Positions 18,410 to 27,010 of a stretch of 64,000 nt of DNA are shown piece by piece. The stretch is taken from assembly GCA_035477595.1 (NCBI GenBank), contig DATIKM010000038.1:15237-79236 (forward strand). The letters are read 5' to 3'. The notes beneath the pieces were generated by a model. The model ran no database searches. It worked only from the letters and a program-made list of their open reading frames with translations, and was not told where the DNA came from. Numbering within the stretch: the first letter of the stretch is position 1; each line of letters opens with the position of its first letter. The DNA comes from DATIKM01 sp035477595. Lineage in GTDB: Bacteria; Armatimonadota; Chthonomonadetes; Chthonomonadales; CAJBBX01. The translations under genes and the position numbers were made by a program.

Positions 18410-19924
18410 TCAGTGCCGGAAAAGGAACTCCGGGCTGTTCAGAAGCGCCCACGCCAGGTCCACCATGGCTTGACTGCGCCCAGGCCGGCCTGCCGTCGCC
18501 AGATGCTGGCCGACCGCGGCGCGCTCTCCCTCGGTCGGGGAGCGCGACAGCATGGTCAGGTAGAGCGTCTCGACGGACTCGTGGTCCGGTCGCGCGGAGC
18601 GGGTGATGGCGAGCATGGCCGGGCCGCGCTCGATCTTGTTGCGTATGTGGCTCGAGTTCAGCAGGTGCAGCCGCTGGGCCGCCGTGGCGCTGTTGTTGCG
18701 TTCGGAGAACATTCCGGTGTCGCGCGCCGGCCGGCCGAACATCTGGAGGAAGGAGCTGGTGATGCTGCCGTCGGCAAGGGCGATGGACCGCACGCGCTCC
18801 GGAATGAAGGTGAACGGTTCCGGGATGGCGCTTGAGTAGGACTCCGTGGTGCCCGTTATCTGGTTGATCGCGTCGATCAGCACCTCCGCGTCCAGCCGCC
18901 TGAGCGGGTAGAAAGCGAACTGCGACTCGGCCGCGGGGCTCGCGGAGCGCCGCACGCACGAGAGCTGATAGGTGGAGGAGAGGGCGATTGTCCGGATCAA
19001 TCCGCGCAGGTCGTACCCCGACGCGACGAACGACCGCTCGAGGTGGGCCAGCAACTCGGGGTTGCCCGGCGGGTTGCCCGGCCGGATGTCGTCTGGTTCG
19101 TGCACGATCCCGCGGCCAAACATCCACGCCCACACCCGGTTGACCGCCGCGCTCGCGAACCACGGGTTGCCGGGCGCCGTCAGCCATGCCGCGAAGGCTT
19201 CGCGCGGGTCGCGTCCGGGGGCGATGACCGCCCTCGTGCCATCGGGGAAGGCGGCCCCCGTCACCGGTCCTTTCGAGCCGTCGTGCTGAACGATCTCTTC
19301 CTTCCACTCGCCCGTGGGCTTGTAGGCGATGCGCGAGAAGAAGGCGGCCATGCCGCGCAACCGCGCCGGCGGCCAACGGTCGGCGCGCGCGCCCATCAGC
19401 GTCAGTGCAACGACCCGCGCGACCGGCTCAGGGCCGCGGCCCTGGAGCGCGCGGTAGAAGTTCACCGGGGCAACGCGGAAGTTGCTCCCGCTCGCCGTAA
19501 GCAGCTCGCGCGCAAAGCGGTCGTACCGCACGTTGTCGCGCAGGCATGTTCGCACCCACCGGTGGTACGCCTGGACGGCGTTGGGCCACAGGTTAATGGG
19601 GAACTCGGCCTTCACCCGGAGCGCGTCGCACCAGCGCATCGCCCAGTAGTCGGCGTACTCCTCCCGCGCAAGGAGGCCCTCGACGAGGTCGCGGCGCTTC
19701 GTAGGGCTCGCATCGGACAAGAAGGCGCGCGCCTCCGCGGCAGTCGGTAGCGTACCGATGATGCCGAGGCTGGCGCGCCGGAGGAACGCGCTATCGGAAG
19801 CGGGACGCGCGGGCCGAATCCCGAGCCGCCTCAGCCGGGCGAACACTAGCTCGTCGATCATGCCCGCCGCCGTGGGCTCACGGTTCAGCTCGTACGGAGT
19901 GACCCCTGCCGTGTCCACCGACAT
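18410..19924 (-). CDS. DUF1549/DUF1553 domain protein lacking the usual N-terminus
   Basis: A 504-residue protein. The N-terminal DUF1549 part covers MIDELVFARLRRLGIRPA and FLRRASLGIIGTLPTAAEARAFL. The DUF1553 part holds NPWFASAAVNRVWAWMFGRG and the C-terminal ending ALLNSPEFLFRH. Most relatives start with a signal peptide and often a cytochrome-like or Ig-like domain. Here only about 25 residues precede DUF1549, and no signal is visible. The ATG at 19924 is preferred to one at 19951 because GAGGG lies about 11 bases upstream, but neither is strong. The gene may be N-terminally shortened. It heads the DUF1553-DUF1501-PPC operon. Confidence 0.8.
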   Translation of the reverse strand: MSVDTAGVTPYELNREPTAAGMIDELVFARLRRLGIRPARPASDSAFLRRASLGIIGTLPTAAEARAFLSDASPTKRRDLVEGLLAREEYADYWAMRWCDALRVKAEFPINLWPNAVQAYHRWVRTCLRDNVRYDRFARELLTASGSNFRVAPVNFYRALQGRGPEPVARVVALTLMGARADRWPPARLRGMAAFFSRIAYKPTGEWKEEIVQHDGSKGPVTGAAFPDGTRAVIAPGRDPREAFAAWLTAPGNPWFASAAVNRVWAWMFGRGIVHEPDDIRPGNPPGNPELLAHLERSFVASGYDLRGLIRTIALSSTYQLSCVRRSASPAAESQFAFYPLRRLDAEVLIDAINQITGTTESYSSAIPEPFTFIPERVRSIALADGSITSSFLQMFGRPARDTGMFSERNNSATAAQRLHLLNSSHIRNKIERGPAMLAITRSARPDHESVETLYLTMLSRSPTEGERAAVGQHLATAGRPGRSQAMVDLAWALLNSPEFLFRH

Positions 19925-20282
19925 GGCGACCTGCCCTCGCGCTCCGCGCATGGAGTGGGCGCGGTGCGGCCAGACGGTGAGCGAGCCGCTTCGTCGCTCC
20001 CGAATCGCTAGACGCAGCGAGGGGCGCCGAGTTCATCGGCAGGGCGATCCAACTGCTTGGCGCACATCCGGCGACCGGACCGCGCGGGCCTGCCGACTGA
20101 TGCCAGCAGCCCTTCCGGGCGGTTCACGCTCGCGACGAGCGTGAACCACCCGTCCGCCGTGGGAATGCGCCCCGCGTGGGCGCGTCGACTGGGCAGGGGC
20201 AATCCGCGCTCGCGCTCGTCTGGAGCTCGCGACACGCGCACCCCTGCCACCGGGCGCATTTGGTCACCGCAGGGAACTGGCG
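19925..20282. other. 358-base gap before the DUF1553 gene
   Basis: Between the alkaline phosphatase stop and the DUF1553 start no frame resembles a known protein. The only clear structure is the inverted repeat at 20116-20152. If the DUF1553 gene once had a signal peptide or extra N-terminal domain, it would have been here, but I cannot see a frameshifted remnant. Confidence 0.5.
20116..20152. repeat. long near-perfect inverted repeat
   Basis: A 17-base stem with one mismatch (perfect core GGTTCACGCTCG with CGAGCGTGAACC) and a 3-base loop. It lies 130 bases after the alkaline phosphatase stop and about 190 bases upstream of the DUF1553 start. It could be a terminator without a T-tract or a protein binding site. 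Confidence 0.5.
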
Positions 20283-21458
20283 CTAAGGTGCTCTGGCCGC
20301 TGACCCGGTCCGCTCCCCGCGCGAGACCGGCGCGGGCTCATCCAGGCGCAACCGCCACAGGCGGGCGATGCGTCGTGGCACATCCGTGTTGTCGAGCACC
20401 CCGCTGAAGAGGCGCGCGCCTGGCCCCTCCGCCAGCAGCGGCACATCGGCGCCGGAGTGCCCTTCGGTGCCCCAGGCAACCCTGAACTCCGCTGGGCTCC
20501 CGCTGGCGGGCGCGACCACCGACAGGCCGCCCGTCTCATGGTCCGAAGTGACGATCACCAGCGTGTCGCCGCGCTTGCGAGCGAACTGCAGCACCGTGCG
20601 CACCGCCTCGTCGAACACCAACATCTCGCGGACGGTGGCGGGAGCATCGTTCTCATGGCTGGTCCAGTCGATCAGCCCATTCTCGACCAGCAGGAAGAAG
20701 CCTCTAGAGTCCCGCGAAAGCAGTTGGAGCGCATCAGCGGTCAGCTCCGGGAGCGTCGGGCCTGGTCCGCCGGGCATAAGTGCGTTCGGCGCGAAGAGCC
20801 CAAGGACACGACGCCCCTGCACGCGCTGCAGCTCCTCGCGCGTCCGTACCACGGCGTGTCCTGCCGCGCGCGCCTCCGCCAGGAGATCGCGGTCGTCGGT
20901 CCGCCGGCTCCCGGCCGTCGAGCGCGGCACGAAGAGGCTCTCGCCGCCCCCGAGCAGCACGTCCACCTCTCCTCGGCTCACGAACTGCGCCGCGATCTCG
21001 CTCTCCTCGCGCCGCGATGCTACGTGCGTGGCGAACGCTGCCAGTGTGGCGTGGGTGACCGTGACGTCGGTCACCATTCCCGTGGCGCGCCCCGAAGCCG
21101 CCGCAGCCTGCAACACTGTTCGCACCGGGCGGCCGTCAGGCAGCACGCCGATCATGCCGCTGTTCGTCTTGTGGCCGGTGGCGAGGGCGGTGGCGGCGGC
21201 GGCGCTGTCCGTGATGATGCCCCTTCCTCTGCCAGGTCCGGCGGAGCTCGTCTTCAGGAAGCCCGCTACCGGCATGCTGTCCATAGCAAGGGTGGCATCT
21301 GGCGCGCCCAACGATAGCCTCGCAAGTGTGGTATGACCGAACCCCATGCCGTCGCCTATGAGCAGCACCACGTTGCGCGGAGCCCTCTCCGCGGAGGCCG
21401 AGGTTGCCAGCAAGGCGAGGAGCAGGCATGCGACGGCGAACGGCCGGCTGCGTGTCAT
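20283..21458 (-). CDS. phoA: alkaline phosphatase, exported
   Basis: A 391-residue PhoA-family alkaline phosphatase that releases phosphate from monoesters outside the cytoplasm. A Sec signal (FAVACLLLALLATSASA) precedes the metal site VVLLIGDGMGFGH. The nucleophile Ser lies in ITDSAAAATALATGHKTNSG, and the remaining zinc ligands in VTSDHETGG and TEGHSGADVPL. Length is shorter than E. coli PhoA but normal for many environmental homologues. The ATG overlaps the GH9 stop by four bases and has GGAG upstream, so the two are translated together. No Pho box was recognised. Confidence 0.92.
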   Translation of the reverse strand: MTRSRPFAVACLLLALLATSASAERAPRNVVLLIGDGMGFGHTTLARLSLGAPDATLAMDSMPVAGFLKTSSAGPGRGRGIITDSAAAATALATGHKTNSGMIGVLPDGRPVRTVLQAAAASGRATGMVTDVTVTHATLAAFATHVASRREESEIAAQFVSRGEVDVLLGGGESLFVPRSTAGSRRTDDRDLLAEARAAGHAVVRTREELQRVQGRRVLGLFAPNALMPGGPGPTLPELTADALQLLSRDSRGFFLLVENGLIDWTSHENDAPATVREMLVFDEAVRTVLQFARKRGDTLVIVTSDHETGGLSVVAPASGSPAEFRVAWGTEGHSGADVPLLAEGPGARLFSGVLDNTDVPRRIARLWRLRLDEPAPVSRGERTGSAARAP

Positions 21459-23896
21459 CGACGCGATCTCCCTTCGGTGGGCCGCGCCGGTCGGGCGCGG
21501 CCAGGCGTGCTCACGACGCGCCGCTCAGCGCACAGGAAACCGTAGATCGCGGCGGCCGGACCCAGATTCTGGTGTACGGTGAACTCGCTGCCCAGGGGCG
21601 AGCACCGGTTGCTGAACCAGCGCTCGTTGCCTGGCCAAGCATCGATCGACGGGTGGAGCGTCTTGTTCGGCCAGTCGTGGTCCCATGGACCGACACCTTC
21701 CTGTCGCTCCCTCCTCCACGGGCTATACGGGATCAGCCCCGGATGGAACCGCCCCTTCCCGTTGTACCACGCATCCATGTGGAATATCTGGGTGGGGAAG
21801 CGTGGGCCGATGCCGGTGACCCACGTCTGGTTCAGGCTGTTCGTCCCCAGGAAGTAGTCGCAGGTCGTGTAGAGCGCGCCGAGGTAGCGCCGCGCGCGCT
21901 CCGGATCCGTGCGCCGCACGAGCGTGTAGCCAACCACACCCTCAAGCACCAGCGGGGTCGTCTGCTGCCCCACCAGCATGGGGAACCACCAGTTACCGCC
22001 CCACCGCAGGGCGCGCCGGGCCGGCGTGCGCAGGAGGCTCTCGTCCGCGGTGTTCAGCAGAGCCGCGCGCAGACGCTCCACGAGCGCCCCGTCCCGCCTG
22101 CCAGGCCCGCCTCCGAGCACGTAGACCGCCGGCCCGTAACAGGCGTGCTCCCAGAGCAGCGAGGTCGGCGTCACGTGAGCCACGTCGCGCGTGAGGCGCT
22201 CCTCGTAAGCCACGTCGCCCGTCAACCGGAACAGGGAGGCCGCCGCATAGGACCTCGCGTTGGCCAGCTCGCTGCCCGGCGAATCATCGTCGCCGGGCCC
22301 CGTGTTCGCCAGCGCCCACGCCCACGATTCCTGCGCCTCGCGCGCCCAGCCTATACCCCCAGGATCGCGCCTTACGCCAGCCAGCCGCAGGCAGTAGGCG
22401 AGATGCGCGGCTACGCCCGCGTACCGGAAGGTTGAGAGGGGGTCCTCTCCCGAGACCATGTAGACGCGGTCCGTGTCCTCCCACGAGCCGCGTCCGAACT
22501 TCGTGCCGTCGGGGCGGGTACCCTCGTCCGTCCCGAACGCGTCGCCCGCAACCCGGAGGCCCACTCCGCCCGTGCCCCAGCCCTTGCGCTTCAGCTCCGC
22601 CCGCAGCCGCTCACAGAAGCGCGGCAGCCAGGCCGCCTCGTCAAGGATGTCAGGCACGCCGTTGCCGCTCTCAGGGATGTTCAGTTCCCCGTCCGTGAAC
22701 TTGCGCGGACCCATCTCGTAGACCAGCAGCAGCTCCTGCGGCACCCGGAAGTGGGTCGGGTAGCTGTCCCAATCGCCGGCGTCCTGATACCATCCCCACG
22801 CGTCCTCGAGCGTCCCTGGCGACTCAGCCATCAGCCTCTGGGCATCGCCGCCCTCGCTTCCCCACTCCTGCACACGGACACGTGTGTACCGGAGCTTCCC
22901 GGCGAACTCGGGCGTGAGACGCGGGTTGTGCGGCGCGGGGCGCTCGAACTCGGTGTGAGGCCTCGTTAGCGCGATGCCCGACCGGTTGTGGTAGAGGGCG
23001 CGCGCCACGGCGCGGAACACCGGCCTGTACACATCGTCGTCCAACCGGAACGGCCACGAGCAGCCAACTCCCTCCACCTCCACGACATAGGCGCCTGGCC
23101 GCCTGAACGCCGAGAAGTCGCACTCCGCCACATCGGCGCCAAGGAAGCTGCCGTGAGGCGGGGAGTCGGAGATGTGACTGGTCTCCTGCGCGTCGCGCCC
23201 CATCCGGAAGCGGACCATCCCGCTGAACACGCGGCGCCCGTTGGCGCGATCAACCACGTGGAAGCGTCGGCCTGCCAGAGCGCGCACGTCGAGCGGGCCG
23301 CCGTCGCCCATCCAGTGGTACACGTAGGCGAACTTCTGAGGAGCGGCGGGCACGTACCCCAGCGTGTTCACGTGCACCGCCTCGGAGCGGGCGCGCGCGG
23401 TGACGAAGCGCAGGCGCCAGGTCGACCCGTTGCGCGCCAGACCGCCGGTGCCGATGCTGTAAGACCGCCCCTGCCGGAGCGGCTCGGGCAGCTCGAGGTA
23501 GAGCCAGTGCTCCGCGGCATGGTCCGGCCGGGTGTTCACGGCGCGTCCGTCGATCCACTGGTCGACGAACCAGGCGAACTCCGTTCCCTTCGACTTGCGG
23601 AAGACGCGCACCGGCCTCCGGCCGGTGCGGTAGGCGGTGTCGTCGGTTGAGGAGATCGTGTAGCTCTCGGCTCGCATGGCCGCGGTGACGTCGAGCGGAT
23701 TCACCGTCACCGTCTCCGCGCTGCGAGGCTCACCCCGGCGGTGTGGCGTGACATAGCCGTCGTCGAAGTGCACCATCGCGATTCGATCCGTTAGCGGTTG
23801 AACCGCGACGACGCCCGACCCGCGGGTGACGCGGCTAAGCGACAGGGCGGCGAGCGCCACGAACTCGCGGCGCGCCATGCAGTGCCAGGCTCGCAC
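21455..23896 (-). CDS. glycoside hydrolase family 9 (endoglucanase-type), exported
   Basis: An 813-residue GH9 protein. The GTG at 23896 is preferred because AGGAGAAG lies just upstream; the next ATG (23878) has no site. The N-terminus (ARREFVALAALSLSRV) resembles a Tat signal. Residues about 110-250 look like the cellulase N-terminal Ig-like domain (NTLGYVPAAPQKFAYVY). The (alpha/alpha)6 catalytic domain has the family motif YQDAGDWDSY near residue 372, with the catalytic base Asp. The C-terminal acid Glu is in LGSEFTVHQNLGPAA near residue 768. It probably hydrolyses beta-1,4-glucan or related chains. Confidence 0.9.
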   Translation of the reverse strand: MRAWHCMARREFVALAALSLSRVTRGSGVVAVQPLTDRIAMVHFDDGYVTPHRRGEPRSAETVTVNPLDVTAAMRAESYTISSTDDTAYRTGRRPVRVFRKSKGTEFAWFVDQWIDGRAVNTRPDHAAEHWLYLELPEPLRQGRSYSIGTGGLARNGSTWRLRFVTARARSEAVHVNTLGYVPAAPQKFAYVYHWMGDGGPLDVRALAGRRFHVVDRANGRRVFSGMVRFRMGRDAQETSHISDSPPHGSFLGADVAECDFSAFRRPGAYVVEVEGVGCSWPFRLDDDVYRPVFRAVARALYHNRSGIALTRPHTEFERPAPHNPRLTPEFAGKLRYTRVRVQEWGSEGGDAQRLMAESPGTLEDAWGWYQDAGDWDSYPTHFRVPQELLLVYEMGPRKFTDGELNIPESGNGVPDILDEAAWLPRFCERLRAELKRKGWGTGGVGLRVAGDAFGTDEGTRPDGTKFGRGSWEDTDRVYMVSGEDPLSTFRYAGVAAHLAYCLRLAGVRRDPGGIGWAREAQESWAWALANTGPGDDDSPGSELANARSYAAASLFRLTGDVAYEERLTRDVAHVTPTSLLWEHACYGPAVYVLGGGPGRRDGALVERLRAALLNTADESLLRTPARRALRWGGNWWFPMLVGQQTTPLVLEGVVGYTLVRRTDPERARRYLGALYTTCDYFLGTNSLNQTWVTGIGPRFPTQIFHMDAWYNGKGRFHPGLIPYSPWRRERQEGVGPWDHDWPNKTLHPSIDAWPGNERWFSNRCSPLGSEFTVHQNLGPAAAIYGFLCAERRVVSTPGRARPARPTEGRSRR

Positions 23897-24093
23897 AGGA
23901 CTTCTCCTAATAGGGAGTGGACCGGGCTGGCGACCTCTGCCTAAGCGTACCCGCACGACGCGCGCCCACGTCATCCGCACGGGTTTGCGCCGCATGGCAG
24001 GCGTGCCACGCTGCCGCGGTGAACTTGCCGCGGGCGTTCGCGTCCAACGCTAGCGGGGCTGCAAGAGCCGGCAGCGCCCCGGAAGGGTGACCA

Positions 24094-24675
24094 ATGATGG
24101 CAGGGGAAGCCGCGCGCGGAGCGCTGTCGCTGCGGACGCCGCTCACTGACGAAGAGATCGCGGAGCTGCAACTACTCGGGATGCTGGGCGCCGACGGCGA
24201 GCGGGCGCCCGCCCCGACCGGCCTGAGCCGTGAGCGCGTCGAGCGCAAGACGATCGAGGCGCACGACGTGTTGAACGAGGCCTACACGTACGCCCGGCCC
24301 TCTTCGTTCTCGCGCGGCCTGCGGGTACCCGTTGGCCCGGTCACCCTCCTGCTCATCTCGGGCACCGCCAGCATCGACGAGGCCGGCCGCTCTGTCCATA
24401 TAGGCGACTTCCGCGCGCAGTGCTGGCGCACCTACCGCAACATCACGCGTCTGCTCCAGTCCGAGGGCGCCACGTGGCAAGACGTGGTGAGGTGCACCTG
24501 CTACCTGCGCGACATCGAGCGCGACTATCGCGACTTCAACGAGGTGCGCACCGCGTTCTTCGACTGGCTCGCACTCGACCCGCTGCCCGCGAGCACCGGC
24601 ATCCAGGCGCGCCTCTGCCGCGAGGAGCTGCTGGTAGAGATCGAGTCGATGGCCGTGCTGCCCGCCGGCCGATAG
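24094..24675 (+). CDS. RidA (YjgF/YER057c/UK114) family protein
   Basis: A 193-residue protein with GGAAGGG before tandem ATGs (24094 and 24097). The C-terminal 130 residues are a RidA-like domain: LLLISGTASIDEAG, FRAQCWRTYRNITRLLQSEGATWQDVVRCTCYLRD in sequence, and PASTGIQARLCREELLVEIESMAV. The last segment has Arg in the position used by active imine/enamine deaminases. The N-terminal 60 residues are extra and unassigned. Standalone RidA is about 130 residues, so this belongs to a longer Rid subgroup. Function is inferred only at family level. Confidence 0.8.
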   Translation: MMAGEAARGALSLRTPLTDEEIAELQLLGMLGADGERAPAPTGLSRERVERKTIEAHDVLNEAYTYARPSSFSRGLRVPVGPVTLLLISGTASIDEAGRSVHIGDFRAQCWRTYRNITRLLQSEGATWQDVVRCTCYLRDIERDYRDFNEVRTAFFDWLALDPLPASTGIQARLCREELLVEIESMAVLPAGR

Positions 24676-24727
24676 GCTCGCACGGTCCGAGCTCGCCCGC
24701 TCCGCACCACGCGCCGCGCAACCGCCC

Positions 24728-24746
24728 TCCGCCTGCCAGAGGCGGA
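24728..24746 (+). terminator. small hairpin after the RidA gene
   Basis: A perfect 7-base stem (TCCGCCT with AGGCGGA) and 5-base loop, 53 bases after the RidA stop. No T-tract. Confidence 0.3.
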
Positions 24747-24798
24747 TGAACGTGCAGTGCCGTCTGCAGGCGCCGTACGGATCGGATCAGCGCAGCGG

Positions 24799-24965
24799 TT
24801 CAAGCTGTGCGAGAGTGAAGCTGGTGGGCGGATGCGGCGGCGGTGGGTCGCAGTGCGTCCGGCGGACCATCTGCCTGCAGGCATGCAGGGCGTCCTCGCC
24901 GCGCAGCGCCCAGGTCTGGAAGCGGCTGCAGACGCTGGCCCGTGTGTCTGATCCCTTCGGGCTGA
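24799..24965. repeat. IS66 3'-end segment, copy 1 of 2 in the window
   Basis: This stretch aligns by eye with 63538-63700. Shared blocks include GGTGGGCGGATGCGG, TCGCAGTGCGTCCGGCG, GCAGGCATGCAGG and GTCCTCGCCGC, with small gaps and substitutions. Both copies cover the last part of the transposase frame. Confidence 0.75.
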
Positions 24966-25284
24966 GCGGTCCTCCGCTGACTTTGCGCCCGATGATAAAC
25001 GGACGGACAGGTAGCGCGCTCGGTGGCGTTGTGGTCCCGCAGGCGCGCTGGCGTGCTCGACGAGGAGGTGTCGATGACCTGACGGCTGGCATGCACCCGT
25101 CCGCCGGAGAGCTTCCCGCCGCACTCCGAGCAACTCCCAGGAGCGTGCTCCACCACCGCACTCGGCGCCTCCCGACGCAGGGCATGGCAGTGAGGACGAG
25201 GTCTGCGTTCCTTCGTGGGACGCTCCGGAGGGTTCGGCTTCCCGAACGGCGGGGCAGCCTGAGCGAGCGGCCGCTCCGCTTGAC

Positions 25285-25353
25285 GGGCGGACGACGGTGG
25301 ATCGCCTCCCCTGCCCGGCGGGCGGGCGACGGTGGATCGCCCCCCTGCCCGGC
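25285..25353. repeat. tandem duplication of a 34/35-base unit
   Basis: Two adjacent copies share the core CGACGGTGGATCGCC and CCCTGCCCGGC. Copy one is 35 bases and copy two 34, so the duplication alone shifts the transposase reading frame. A third partial GGGC follows. Confidence 0.75.
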
Positions 25354-25673
25354 GGGCAACCTCCTCCTCCAACTGGCGGATGCGCGCCCGCCGCATCTCG
25401 ACGAGGGACAGCCACCCCTCCATCCGATGCCGCGGATGCACCCCCAGCTCGCGCTATCGCTCGGGCGTCAGGGCGCCGAAGGGCCCCTGGAACCCCGATG
25501 CAACACACACTACTCGAATGGCTCCGTTCTCTAGGCCATCTTTGCCACCTTGCTCAAACTCACACAGCCCAGACTGTTACGCTGGTGGTGCGAGGCAGGG
25601 GAATGCACCCGCGAGTGTCGAAATAATGCGGAGCGCTGGAGCGTGCCTGCACGGCGCGATAGGAGGTCGGTGT

Positions 25674-26975
25674 ATGCCGGAACCGGGTCGCATTGATCGG
25701 AGGGAGTTCTTCCGCACCGCAGCAGTTGGCGCGGGGGCGGCGCTGTTCTCGGTAGCGCCGGCCAGCGCGCTCGGGCGCGGCGGCTCGATCGCTCCCAGCG
25801 AACGCATCGTGGTGGGCTGCATCGGCATGGGCAGCATGGGAATGGGCAACCTGGGCGCCTACCTGGGCCAGCACGACACGCGCGTCGTCGCTGTGTGCGA
25901 CGTGGACCGCAACCGATGCCGTGACGCGAAACAGAACGTCGACCGCCACTATGGCAACTCGGACTGCCGGGCCTACCACGACTTCCGCGAGCTGATCGCG
26001 CGGTCTGACATCGACGTGGTCGTGCTCTCCACGCCCGATCACTGGCACGGCGTGCCGGCGGTGATGGCGATGAACGCGGGCAAAGACATCTATGGCGAGA
26101 AGCCTATCGGCCATTTCCTGACCGAGGGACGGGTAATGGCAGACGCGGAGCGCAGGAACGGCCGCATCTGGCAGACCGGGAGTTGGCAGCGCTCCCTGGG
26201 GAACTTCCGCTTCGCTTGCGAGCTCGTGCGCAACGACCGCCTCGGAAAGGTCGTGCGCATCGAGGTCGGGCTGCCCGCAGGCGGCGGCATCGGACCCGTG
26301 GAGTTCAAGGATCCGCCGCCGCACTTGGACTACGACTTCTGGGTTGGTCCTTCGCGGATGCTGCCCTATGCCGACCAGCGGACGCACTGGAACTGGCGGT
26401 GGCAGCTCGACTACGGCGGAGGCCAGATGATGGACTGGATTGGCCACCACGGTGACATCGCCCACTGGGCCATGGACTGGGACGCGACCGGGCCGTTGGA
26501 GGTCGAAGGGACCGGCGAGTATCCGACGCAGGGCATCTGGGACGCGGCGACGACCTACTACTTCGTGTGCAAGTACGCCGGCGGCGTCGAGATGCACGTC
26601 GCGAACGGCGGCAACCGCGGCGTCCGCGGCGGCACGCGGTGGATCGGCGCCAACGGATCGTGGATATGGGTGGACCGCGGGGGTATCGACGCCGAGCCGA
26701 AGAGCCTGCTCAGGGAGACGATCGGCCCCGACGAGACGCAGCTCTACCGGAGCCCCGGCCACCATCGCGAGTTCCTCGAGTGCGTGAAGTCGCGCCGCAG
26801 CACGATCACCCCGGCCGAGGTCGCCCACCGCTCCGCGTCGGTCGGACACCTGGGACAGATCGCCATGCTACTGGGCCGCAAGATCCGGTGGAACCCGGTG
26901 ACGGAGCAGGTGATCGGCGACCCGACCGCCCAGCGGATGCTCTCCAGGCCGATGCGCTCCCCGTGGCGGCTGTAG
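25674..26975 (+). CDS. Tat-exported Gfo/Idh/MocA family oxidoreductase
   Basis: A 433-residue protein with AGGAGGT upstream of the ATG. It has a classic twin-arginine signal (DRREFFRTAAVGAGAALFS), then the Rossmann motif GCIGMGSMGMGNLG, EKP in YGEKPIGHF and the catalytic region GGQMMDWIGHHGDIAHWAMD. It ends in RPMRSPWRL, the terminal motif also present at 30.35 kb. It opens a three-gene operon with a HEAT-repeat protein and another Tat Gfo/Idh protein. Members of this branch are candidates for oxidation of glycosides at C3 or for GH109-like NAD-dependent cleavage; no choice can be made from sequence. Confidence 0.88.
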   Translation: MPEPGRIDRREFFRTAAVGAGAALFSVAPASALGRGGSIAPSERIVVGCIGMGSMGMGNLGAYLGQHDTRVVAVCDVDRNRCRDAKQNVDRHYGNSDCRAYHDFRELIARSDIDVVVLSTPDHWHGVPAVMAMNAGKDIYGEKPIGHFLTEGRVMADAERRNGRIWQTGSWQRSLGNFRFACELVRNDRLGKVVRIEVGLPAGGGIGPVEFKDPPPHLDYDFWVGPSRMLPYADQRTHWNWRWQLDYGGGQMMDWIGHHGDIAHWAMDWDATGPLEVEGTGEYPTQGIWDAATTYYFVCKYAGGVEMHVANGGNRGVRGGTRWIGANGSWIWVDRGGIDAEPKSLLRETIGPDETQLYRSPGHHREFLECVKSRRSTITPAEVAHRSASVGHLGQIAMLLGRKIRWNPVTEQVIGDPTAQRMLSRPMRSPWRL

Positions 26976-27010
26976 GCGCCGCGCAGACGACGGAAAGGAC
27001 CCGAACAGGT

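Larger units (their letters stand above)
24787..25490 (-). pseudogene. IS66-family transposase remnant, frameshifted and internally deleted
   Basis: Pieces of an IS66 transposase are readable in different minus-strand frames. The N-terminal coiled coil is RRARIRQLEEEVARR. A zinc-binding part is CSECGGKLSGGRVHASRQVID. The C-terminal part is HNATERA, then in another frame FIIGRKVSGGPLSPKGSDTR and FQTWALRGEDALHACRQM. The catalytic DDE core that should lie between is missing: the zinc-binding segment runs almost straight into the C-terminal NxxxERA. About 700 bases remain of a normal 1.4-1.6 kb gene. The sequence to about 25673 holds no other gene. Its 3' end resembles the fragment at 63538-63700. 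Confidence 0.75.

Noticed and set aside
20283..21458. Long plus-strand frames opposite the alkaline phosphatase gene
   Set aside because: They are antisense to a gene with all catalytic motifs, and are Ser/Arg/Pro-rich as expected of GC-rich shadows.
25285..25353. Repeat considered as CRISPR
   Set aside because: The copies are directly adjacent without spacers and lie in a transposase remnant.
24746..25534. Long plus-strand frame across the IS66 region
   Set aside because: It has no ribosome binding site or known motif, while the minus strand shows IS66 pieces.
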